DNA of 7,863 nt from an uncultured Acidobacteriota bacterium (GTDB lineage: Bacteria > Acidobacteriota > Blastocatellia > RBC074). The translations under genes were made by a program, and so were the position numbers. The notes below the pieces were generated by a model. That model worked only from the letters and a program-made list of their open reading frames with translations. It made no database searches and was not told the origin of the DNA. Location: contig CALBSU010000573.1 in the NCBI GenBank assembly GCA_937967285.1, positions 1 through 7,863 on the forward strand. The letters run 5' to 3'. Below are positions 1 to 6,313 of this stretch, one piece after another (positions within the stretch are counted from its first letter, which is position 1; the number at the start of each line of letters is the position of its first letter).

Positions 1-2001
1 GGCGAACATCACGGCGCTGTGGGCCACGTACTTTTGCGGCTGCTGCCACAGCGTCGCGCCGATGCGATCCTGGCTCTTTTCGGGCGCGTGGATGTTGCGT
101 ACTCCCAGCCGAGGACTGTCGGTGTAGAAGCTGACCATGTTGACTTTGCCGGATATGTTGATTGCCGCCTTGAACCGGTTGGTTTGCGTGATCAGCAGGT
201 TCGTGGCATAGCCTCCATAGCTGGTTCCCTGCACGCCCAGTCGTTCGGGATCGGCCACGCCCATTTCGATCAGCTTATTCGCTGCGGCGGTTACGCCTTT
301 GACCCAGGCTTCGCCGGGAAAGCCCTGTTCCAGATTGACCGAAGGCTGCATGACCGCGTAACCGTTGTTTGTGAGCACGTTGATCGTACCTTGAAACGTG
401 TCGTCGAAGAACTGTTCGTAGATGTTGAAGACGGTCGGGTATTTTTTCCCCGGCTCGTAATCCACAGGGTAATAAAGCACCCCGTAGCTGCGCGTGCCGT
501 CCACATCGAGGTAAGAGACCAGTTCGGTTCGGCTCAGTCTTTTGGCTTTTAGTTGCGGGTTGGCATCGGTCAGACGGCGGATGTTTTTGAATGCGGCATC
601 AGCGACGAACAGATCGCCGGGGCGGTTGCTCTCGGCGGCACTGAAAACGAATGTCCGTCCGTCTTTCGAGAGCCTGAAATTCGAGTAGATACGCCCGTCC
701 TTGATCAGATCCGTCATCTGTTTGCCGGTGCGACTGAATTTCACCAGACCGCGCTCCCACTTCGTGCGTGAGGCGTAACTCAGGTATATTTCGTCTCCAC
801 TCCAATCGATGACCTGATAACGCGGCTCTTCCTTGTCCTCTGCGTTCAACTTGAGGAAGTTCTCTTTCGCGCCGGTCGCCGCATCGACCAGCCACAAGCC
901 TTCCTTGCTCGAAGCGATCAGCCAATCACCGTTCGGACTCAGACGCACAGCGCTGAGCTTTTCCTTCTCTTTCTTCTTGTCTCCATCTTTGCTGTTTTCC
1001 TCAGCTGTCACGGCCTTCTCGTCCTGTTTGCCTGTAATCTGGCGAGGCTCCTTGTCATCAACCGAACCGGTGAACAGATTGCCGTCTTTGGAGTAGGCAT
1101 AATGCCGCCCGTCGCGCGACCAGATCAACGTGATGCCTTTGGTGGACTTGATCACCATGCGGGCCTCGCCTCCAGAAACAGATTTGGCCATCACCTGATT
1201 TTCACTGCCGAAGATAACGTCGTAATCGGTCTTTTTGGTGATGTCCTCCTGCCACGTCAGCAATGCGCCATCCTCGCTGAGGTCGTAGTTGTTGAGTCTG
1301 GTCCGGGCAATCAATTCGCGGGTCTGGCCGGACTTCAGGTCGTAAGACGCCATTGATCGCACGGCAACCATCCGACGCAGATCTTCCCAGGCGAGGAAAG
1401 GTTCTTTCGATGAGTGGAAGACGACGGCGCCCCTGGTTTCAGCCAGGAAGCGCTCGCGCGCCTGATTGCGCCATTCATCGGGGCGCAACGTGAGGAGCAG
1501 TTGATCCCCTGCCCGTGTCCAGATCAATTCGGAATTTTCAGCAACTGATGTTCCCGACGGCAGCTTGACTGTCTGCCATCGGTCGCTGTTGCGTTCCCAG
1601 ATCACCGGCTCAAAAATATCGCCTTTCAGCACGAGCATCGCCAGGCGGCTGCCGTCCGGCGACCATTTCAACTGGCGCACATGACGCTTTTCGCTGAAGA
1701 TTTTCAGGGATCTGCCTGTCTGCGTATCGATCACCGTCACATCGGCCTGTGACGGAGCGATGTACGTCGGATCGCCAAACCGCGAACTATCAATTCCTAT
1801 GCGGTCTCTCAACGTCGTTGTGGTTGCGACAACCCATCGTCCATCCTCACTGACATCGGCGACACTTATGTTTGCCACATCGAGCAGATCGTCGACTGTG
1901 AAAGACTGCTGATTGTAGGCGCTGAAAACGAGTGACGGGATCAAGGCCAGCGCTGCAATGCACGCAAACACGATCAGGCAGCGGGTGAAATGGTGGCGCA
2001 T
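1..2001 (-). CDS. Secreted S9-family prolyl-oligopeptidase-like serine peptidase (C-terminus beyond window)
   Basis: This reading frame is open from the ATG at 2001 to the left edge, giving 667 residues. The N-terminus is a signal peptide: a basic start, a hydrophobic stretch at residues 8-26, and likely cleavage near FSA/YNQ. Residues about 45-460 contain repeated propeller-blade motifs such as WSPDGSRLA (113), LSEDGALLTW (241), WSRDGRHYAYS (294), LSPNGDWLI (355) and LSKDGRTFVFS (444). The catalytic alpha/beta-hydrolase domain starts near residue 490. Its nucleophile motif is GTSYGGY, with Ser594 encoded at 220-222. The catalytic Asp and His should lie beyond the window; family members run roughly 700-850 residues. 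A Lys/Glu-rich insert lies at 325-349. The family cleaves peptides, often after proline or as dipeptidyl/oligopeptidases, in the periplasm or outside the cell; the exact specificity is not readable. It follows the CocE-type hydrolase gene and probably shares its transcript. A second ATG at 2004 is in frame, but the one at 2001 sits better behind the ribosome-binding site. Confidence 0.93.
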   Translation of the reverse strand, partial: MRHHFTRCLIVFACIAALALIPSLVFSAYNQQSFTVDDLLDVANISVADVSEDGRWVVATTTTLRDRIGIDSSRFGDPTYIAPSQADVTVIDTQTGRSLKIFSEKRHVRQLKWSPDGSRLAMLVLKGDIFEPVIWERNSDRWQTVKLPSGTSVAENSELIWTRAGDQLLLTLRPDEWRNQARERFLAETRGAVVFHSSKEPFLAWEDLRRMVAVRSMASYDLKSGQTRELIARTRLNNYDLSEDGALLTWQEDITKKTDYDVIFGSENQVMAKSVSGGEARMVIKSTKGITLIWSRDGRHYAYSKDGNLFTGSVDDKEPRQITGKQDEKAVTAEENSKDGDKKKEKEKLSAVRLSPNGDWLIASSKEGLWLVDAATGAKENFLKLNAEDKEEPRYQVIDWSGDEIYLSYASRTKWERGLVKFSRTGKQMTDLIKDGRIYSNFRLSKDGRTFVFSAAESNRPGDLFVADAAFKNIRRLTDANPQLKAKRLSRTELVSYLDVDGTRSYGVLYYPVDYEPGKKYPTVFNIYEQFFDDTFQGTINVLTNNGYAVMQPSVNLEQGFPGEAWVKGVTAAANKLIEMGVADPERLGVQGTSYGGYATNLLITQTNRFKAAINISGKVNMVSFYTDSPRLGVRNIHAPEKSQDRIGATLWQQPQKYVAHSAVMFA

Positions 2002-2007
2002 CATTTG

Positions 2008-2014
2008 CCTCCTT
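2008..2014 (-). promoter_or_regulatory. Shine-Dalgarno site of the S9 peptidase gene
   Basis: The minus strand reads AAGGAGG here. It lies 6 bases before the ATG at 2001 and only 3 bases before the in-frame ATG at 2004, so the inner ATG is the better start. This is the strongest ribosome-binding site in the window. Confidence 0.8.
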
Positions 2015-2070
2015 GTAAGATTTTGACAGTGATAACCTGTCGCCAGGTCTTCAAGCCCCGTAAGCCTGAA

Positions 2071-3999
2071 TCACTCGGACCGGCGTCCGGCGGGAAGTTG
2101 CAACACCCGCCCTTCGACCAGAACCGTCACCGAAGAATTCAACTCGCGCGAACGGTAGACTCGTTGCGTGGCTTTCTGAAAATCCGCGGCTGTAGCTTTG
2201 GGGATGTCGATGAACTTCTGCGGATTGCGATCAACCAGCGGGAACCAGCTGCTCTGGACGTGGATCATCAGGCGATGGCCTTTGCGGAAGGTGTGGTAGA
2301 CGTCCGGCATCGCGAAGCTGATCGCCGCGGGTTTGGCGGGGACGAAGGCTTCCGGCTTTTCAAAGCTGTTGCGGAACTTGCCTCTGAAGGGTTCGCCGCG
2401 GACCAGCTGCTGGTACCCGCCCATCCTGACTGTATTTGAGGGAGGTCGCCGGTCCGTCGCGGGTTGCGGGTAATCGCCGGGATAGACGTCGATCACCTTG
2501 ACCACAAAATCCGAATCCGTGCCTGTCGTCGAAACAGATAATCTGACGTTGATCGGCCCGGCGATGGTCAGGTCCTCCGCCAGCGGTTCGGTCTCATAAA
2601 CCAGCACGTCCGGCCGTTGAGCCGCAAAGCGCTGGTCTTCAGTCATGTAATCTCCGGTGAACCCTTCGTTGATGTATCCCAGGTGCGGCACGGGCCGATT
2701 CGGATCGCTCACGTATTCATCGTAGCCGTTGCTGTCGGCCGGGGCTTCGGTTCCGAGTTTTCCGTTCGCCCTGAGATAGAGCGTCATCGGTCTGGCGTCG
2801 TTCGGCGGCCAGGCGGACAATCGTCGCCATTCGTTCAGGCCGGTCAGGAACATGAAGGCTTCGGGCAACTCCGTTTTCCTGTCCTTCAGGTAGTGCATGA
2901 AAAACTCGAACTGAATCTGTTCGCGAAATATCGCTCCGGTTTTGAGAGCGAAACTGACGTTGCCGAGCTTGTCTCCGTCGCCCCTGGCCCAGCCGCCGTG
3001 CGACCACGGTCCCATCGCCAGCATGTTTACCGTTCGCGGATTGTCCTTTTCGACGGCGCGGTAGATGTGAAAAGGCCCCATCGGGTCTTCGGCATCGAAC
3101 CATCCGCCGACGTTGAGTACGGCGCAGTTGACGTTCTTCATGAACTTCCACAATGATCGTTTCTGCCAGAACTCATCGTAATTCGGATGATCGATGATCT
3201 CCTGCCAGTACGTCGCCTCGCCGCCGAACAGCTTCCGGTTCCATTCGGACATCGGCAGGGGGAGCTTCAGATAAAAGTCGTAACCGTCGGGCGTGCCCCT
3301 GTCGAACGGCACGCGTGCTTTCGGCGGTTCCGGCTCGCCGGGGCGCGGTCGAAAAGAGGAGTAGAATCCGAAATTCGCCGAGAGCATGAACGCCCCGTTG
3401 TGATAAACATCGTCGTTGATGTAATAGTCCGCCGTCGGCGCCTGAGGCGATGCGGCCTTCAACGCCGGATGCGAATCGATCATGCTTGCGGCAACGTGAA
3501 ATCCCGGTTGCGAGACCCCGACCATCCCGACCTTGCCGTTGTTGTTCGGAATGTTTTTGAGAAGCCACTCGATCGTGTCGTAAGTGTCGGTGCTTTCGTC
3601 GATATCATTGCTGCCGCGCTTGTCGGGGGCGTGAGGCCGAACCTGCTGAAACTCGCCTTCTGACATATACCGCCCTCGCGCATCCTGATAAACGAAGATG
3701 AACCCTTCTTTTTCAAAATGCTCAGACGGCCCCAGCGAGGCGCGATACTTATCTATGCCGTAAGGCGCAACGCTGTACGGAGTGCGCGTCAGCAGAAACG
3801 GATACGGCTTCGACGCGTCTTTCGGCACATAGATCGAGGTGAACAGCCGCGCGCCGTCACGCATCGGGATTTGATATTCGTACTTCGTGTACCGTTCGCG
3901 GACGCGATCGGTACCTGTCGGCCCCTGTTCCTGCGCCAGCGCGGGCAGGACAAGGCAAATTATCAGCAGCAGCATTTTTGGGCGCATGAAATTGAACAT
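2071..3999 (-). CDS. Secreted CocE/NonD family hydrolase (S15, X-Pro dipeptidyl-peptidase-like)
   Basis: This encodes an exported alpha/beta-hydrolase of the CocE/NonD family, which includes cocaine esterase, alpha-amino-acid ester hydrolases and X-Pro dipeptidyl peptidases. It acts on acyl esters, amides or peptides; the substrate cannot be read from sequence. I chose the ATG at 3999 (642 residues) because AAGGA lies 7 bases upstream. An in-frame GTG at 4014 would add five residues but overlaps that site. Numbering from 3999: signal peptide about 1-22 (cleavage near ALA/QEQ), RTPY with Tyr75 as possible oxyanion residue, YQDARGR about 104-110, nucleophile motif GVSQPG with Ser163 (codon 3511-3513), GGWFDAED with Asp302, and PWSHGG with His334. 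The C-terminal part (about 470-642) is the jelly-roll domain typical of the family. Oddly, the residue after the nucleophile is Gln, where I expect Tyr (GxSYxG). The S9 peptidase gene follows closely on the same strand, and the amidohydrolase is divergent. Confidence 0.93.
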   Translation of the reverse strand: MFNFMRPKMLLLIICLVLPALAQEQGPTGTDRVRERYTKYEYQIPMRDGARLFTSIYVPKDASKPYPFLLTRTPYSVAPYGIDKYRASLGPSEHFEKEGFIFVYQDARGRYMSEGEFQQVRPHAPDKRGSNDIDESTDTYDTIEWLLKNIPNNNGKVGMVGVSQPGFHVAASMIDSHPALKAASPQAPTADYYINDDVYHNGAFMLSANFGFYSSFRPRPGEPEPPKARVPFDRGTPDGYDFYLKLPLPMSEWNRKLFGGEATYWQEIIDHPNYDEFWQKRSLWKFMKNVNCAVLNVGGWFDAEDPMGPFHIYRAVEKDNPRTVNMLAMGPWSHGGWARGDGDKLGNVSFALKTGAIFREQIQFEFFMHYLKDRKTELPEAFMFLTGLNEWRRLSAWPPNDARPMTLYLRANGKLGTEAPADSNGYDEYVSDPNRPVPHLGYINEGFTGDYMTEDQRFAAQRPDVLVYETEPLAEDLTIAGPINVRLSVSTTGTDSDFVVKVIDVYPGDYPQPATDRRPPSNTVRMGGYQQLVRGEPFRGKFRNSFEKPEAFVPAKPAAISFAMPDVYHTFRKGHRLMIHVQSSWFPLVDRNPQKFIDIPKATAADFQKATQRVYRSRELNSSVTVLVEGRVLQLPAGRRSE

Positions 4000-4073
4000 T
4001 TTGTTATCCTTCACGAGATTCGGGTGATACCGCTGTTGTACTTTAAACTTTCTACATCCTACTTTCTACTCTT
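4000..4073. promoter_or_regulatory. Divergent intergenic region between CocE-type hydrolase and amidohydrolase genes
   Basis: The 74 bases between the two divergent start codons must hold the amidohydrolase promoter and probably that of the hydrolase/peptidase pair, unless promoters lie inside the genes. I find no convincing -35/-10 pair on either strand; candidates such as TTGTTA at 4001 with TGATAC at 4025 are poor matches. The half nearest the amidohydrolase is pyrimidine-rich and made of 7-bp repeats. The call rests on gene arrangement rather than a recognised motif. Confidence 0.5.
4007..4011 (-). promoter_or_regulatory. Shine-Dalgarno site that decides the CocE-type hydrolase start
   Basis: The minus strand reads AAGGA, followed by a 7-base spacer and then ATG at 3999. 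The longer alternative start is a GTG at 4014-4012 that immediately precedes this site and has no clear ribosome-binding site of its own. The shorter 642-residue protein, with a normal signal peptide, is therefore preferred. Confidence 0.65.
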
Positions 4074-4074
4074 A
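4040..4074. repeat. Degenerate heptamer tandem repeat, five copies of ACTTTCT type
   Basis: Five consecutive 7-base units can be read on the plus strand: ACTTTAA, ACTTTCT, ACATCCT, ACTTTCT and ACTCTTA. Two copies match exactly, 14 bases apart. The last unit ends on the A of the amidohydrolase ATG, so the repeat is the leader of that gene. On the minus strand it is purine-rich (AGAAAGT) and lies upstream of the hydrolase gene. Degenerate heptamer arrays are known in several bacterial groups, for example the STRR repeats of cyanobacteria. Whether this one is functional is unknown. Confidence 0.6.
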
Positions 4075-4913
4075 TGCAGATCATCGACACGCATCAGCAC
4101 CTCTGGGACCTCGATAAGTTCCGTTACAGCTGGACCGACAATCAGCCGGCCCTGAGACGAAGTTTCCGGCTCGATGACTATCTCGAAGCGGTTGACGGGA
4201 TCGAGGTCGTCGGGACGATCCACGTCGAGGCGGATGTGGACGAGGATTTCATGACGGATGAGACGGAATACGTACTCTCGCTGGCGGAGGATCCGGGAAC
4301 CATCGTGGCGGGTGTGGTCGCCGCGGTGCGGCCTGAATACGATGACTTTCGCGAGAGGCTCGATCGATTTGCCGGTCGGCCGGGACTCAAGGGCGTCAGG
4401 CGGATTCTGCATACGATGCCTGACGGTCTGGCGCTGACGACATCCTTCGTGGAGAACGTGCGTTCACTTGCCGGGTACGGGCTGACTTTCGACATCTGCA
4501 TGCTGGCCCGCCAGCTCGATCAGGCAGAGCGCCTGATACGCGAGGTCCCTGAGGTACAGTTCATCCTCGATCACTGCGGCAATCCAGATCTTCGTTCGGG
4601 CGAGCTCGATCAGTGGCGCGAGAAGATTGCAGAGATCGCTTCCCTGCCCAACGCATCCTGCAAGGTCTCAGGGATCGTGGTCAACACCAGCGGCCCCGAC
4701 TGGACCGTCGACGATCTCCGGCCGGCGGTCGAACACGTCATCGCCTGCTTCGGATGGGACCGCATCATGTTCGGAAGCGACTGGCCGGTCTGCACTCTCG
4801 CTTCCAGCTATCGGCGCTGGTTCGACGCCCTCAACGAAATCATCTCCCGGGCCGACCCGGTCGATTCACAGAAACTCTTCCACGATAACGCCGTCAGAAT
4901 CTACCGGCTTTGA
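4074..4913 (+). CDS. COG3618 amidohydrolase family protein (lactonase-like TIM-barrel metallohydrolase)
   Basis: This 279-residue protein spans a full-length Amidohydro_2 (COG3618) domain. The family includes 2-pyrone-4,6-dicarboxylate lactonase, L-fuconolactonase and L-rhamnono-lactonase. Visible motifs are IIDTHQHLWD at the N-terminus (His7 and His9 of the HxH metal/substrate site), GLKGVRR (104-110), ILHTM with His113, ILDHCGNPD with His167, and MFGSDWPVC with Asp236, the expected catalytic Asp. There is no signal peptide, so it is cytoplasmic. It probably hydrolyses a sugar lactone or related lactone, but the neighbours do not fix the substrate. It is the only plus-strand gene. It is divergent from the CocE-type hydrolase and convergent with the secreted protein gene, with 16 bases between stop codons. 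The ATG start gives DTHQH at the usual distance from the N-terminus. No Shine-Dalgarno site precedes it; the leader is pyrimidine-rich repeat DNA. Confidence 0.93.
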   Translation: MQIIDTHQHLWDLDKFRYSWTDNQPALRRSFRLDDYLEAVDGIEVVGTIHVEADVDEDFMTDETEYVLSLAEDPGTIVAGVVAAVRPEYDDFRERLDRFAGRPGLKGVRRILHTMPDGLALTTSFVENVRSLAGYGLTFDICMLARQLDQAERLIREVPEVQFILDHCGNPDLRSGELDQWREKIAEIASLPNASCKVSGIVVNTSGPDWTVDDLRPAVEHVIACFGWDRIMFGSDWPVCTLASSYRRWFDALNEIISRADPVDSQKLFHDNAVRIYRL

Positions 4914-4929
4914 CATATCGATCACTGAC

Positions 4930-6270
4930 TCACCGGCAATCGGGGATGCGCTCTGCGACGAAATTCCGATGCCAGAGCGACGGCTGATAAGCTGAATCGG
5001 TCAACGCCGGCTGGCGCCCGTCGAGGTTGCTTCCGGCGATCGAGATCCGGTATCTGAACTTCGCCGTGCTTTCAATCTCCCGCTCGAACTTTTCCCGAAT
5101 ACCAGGCTGCTGATATGGCGATTTCTGCAGACAGTAGGATGCCGTCTGCTGATTGTATGTCAGATAGATCGGAACGAGATCGACCGTGAAGCGGTAGAGG
5201 GTGCCGGGCTTGTAGGTGGCGCGAGCGCCGAAGGCGATCTGCCCCGGATCGCTGAGCCCCTCAGGCAGCGGATCGATGCCGCCGTTCTGCACTCTCAGCG
5301 TCAGCGCCCCGGTGTAACCGTAGCCGATTCTCTCGGGATAGAGCTGCGGCAACGGAGCATACTGGCCTTCCGCCGGAAACTTCATCGAGAACGTCAGCCT
5401 GATGCCGATCTGATTTCCCTTGTCTGACAGCAGCGGACGGTCTTCGCGATCGACGACTTCGGCCCTGATGATCTGCTGCTCGCCGGCGACGGCGGTCAGA
5501 TCGATTCCGGCCTGAGACCCGGGATTGTAGCCGGGCGAATTCTCCGTGGCCGTCGATGCCTGTGGCGCCACCAGCCACTTCATGACCCTTCTGAAACGGC
5601 GCCCGTTCTGGTCCGTTCCCGTCGCCAGAATCCTGAACGGTCTGTCCGGCACCTCTATCAGAATCGCGAAATTGTAGGGATTCGAATAATCGCTCTGCCT
5701 GAACCGAAGGTCTTTTATCGGCCGGTCGTATTCATCTATCAGGCTGAATGCCAGGCGGTCGATGCTGTAGCCGGAAGCATAGATCTGTGCCCGGTGAGTC
5801 GTGCCGGGGGCAGGCTGAAACCGCTCGAGAGACGAGATTCCGCGACCCTCGAAGAACTGCATGCAGCAGATGTAGAGCTCTCCCTGGACCGTCACCTGGG
5901 CGGTGTAAGCTCCGCTGCCGGACAATCTCAGCTTCCAAGGCCCGGGACGCGGATCCCAGACCAGAACAGTCCGCGCCTCGCGCTGCTCGGTGACGACGAT
6001 GTTCGGTTCGCTCAGTACCAGCGGACGGCCGATCGGATTGATCACCGTCATCTCAAGCCGGTCTGTATATTTGACCGAGAACTGCAGACGCAGAACCCCG
6101 GCCTCGACCGGGACATCGATCTCGATCGGCTCTTCGGCGAGCGTTCCCGACTGAAGCACCACATACTGGGCGTTCGGATCTTCCTGGCCGAAGACCGGAC
6201 AGACGATGATCAGCGGAAGCAGTGAAAATAATGATCCGACTACTATTCGAATAACGACATGGAATTTCAT
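4930..6270 (-). CDS. Secreted beta-rich protein of unknown function, hemicentin/VWA7-like domains suspected
   Basis: I do not recognise this 446-residue protein as a named bacterial family. It has a signal peptide (hydrophobic residues about 5-27, cleavage near VFG/QED); Cys24 is not in a good lipobox, so it is probably periplasmic or released. The rest looks beta-strand-rich, with no transmembrane segment or catalytic motif. Residues about 45-130 (VINPIGRPL, then DPRPGPWKLRLSGSGAY) and about 140-232 (a VPDRPFRILATGTDQNG segment) resemble, by pattern, the domains that follow the VWA domain in hemicentin and VWA7-type proteins. There is no VWA domain here. Residues about 250-446 are a further region with few landmarks. 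Cysteines occur as a CC pair (135-136) and near the end (380, 445). The gene follows the sugar transporter after 36 bases, so it is probably last in that operon. The first in-frame ATG was chosen; a stop lies five codons upstream, and no clear ribosome-binding site is present. Confidence 0.82.
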   Translation of the reverse strand: MKFHVVIRIVVGSLFSLLPLIIVCPVFGQEDPNAQYVVLQSGTLAEEPIEIDVPVEAGVLRLQFSVKYTDRLEMTVINPIGRPLVLSEPNIVVTEQREARTVLVWDPRPGPWKLRLSGSGAYTAQVTVQGELYICCMQFFEGRGISSLERFQPAPGTTHRAQIYASGYSIDRLAFSLIDEYDRPIKDLRFRQSDYSNPYNFAILIEVPDRPFRILATGTDQNGRRFRRVMKWLVAPQASTATENSPGYNPGSQAGIDLTAVAGEQQIIRAEVVDREDRPLLSDKGNQIGIRLTFSMKFPAEGQYAPLPQLYPERIGYGYTGALTLRVQNGGIDPLPEGLSDPGQIAFGARATYKPGTLYRFTVDLVPIYLTYNQQTASYCLQKSPYQQPGIREKFEREIESTAKFRYRISIAGSNLDGRQPALTDSAYQPSLWHRNFVAERIPDCR

Positions 6271-6284
6271 ACCGCGACCATTTT

Positions 6285-6313
6285 ACATTGAGATTGCCTG
6301 CAAATCTCAATGT
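6285..6313. other. Perfect 11-bp inverted repeat spanning the transporter stop codon
   Basis: The arms ACATTGAGATT (6285-6295) and AATCTCAATGT (6303-6313) pair perfectly around a 7-base loop. In the minus-strand transcript the first arm contains the transporter's last His codon and its TGA stop (6307-6309). The second arm ends 14 bases before the next start codon. The bases after the stem are AAAA rather than a T-run, so it is not a standard intrinsic terminator for that strand. It could be an RNA hairpin between two cistrons or a protein-binding palindrome. Confidence 0.8.

Noticed and set aside
19..1356. Plus-strand open frames at 19-552, 553-771, 833-1096 and 1102-1356
   Set aside because: They lie opposite the S9 peptidase gene, whose frame is open over the whole stretch and carries clear family motifs; their translations look like no protein family and have no ribosome-binding sites.
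2022..2041. TTGACA-like hexamer and a 5-bp GACAG/CTGTC stem between the S9 and CocE-type genes
   Set aside because: The TTGACA is on the plus strand with no -10 at proper spacing and no plus-strand gene to serve. The stem is short, and in the minus-strand direction it is followed by A's rather than T's.
2617..3663. Plus-strand frames at 2617-3156 and 3187-3663
   Set aside because: They are shadows of the CocE-type hydrolase gene; the minus strand carries all catalytic motifs in one unbroken frame.
4930..6270. Possible lipoprotein signal at Cys24 of the secreted protein
   Set aside because: The residue before Cys is Val, not Gly, Ala or Ser, so it is not a good lipobox; ordinary signal peptidase cleavage after VFG is more likely.
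6267..6281. Four-codon upstream frame (ATG GTC GCG GTA TGA) whose stop overlaps the start of the secreted protein gene
   Set aside because: It could couple translation, but it has no ribosome-binding site and is short enough to occur by chance.
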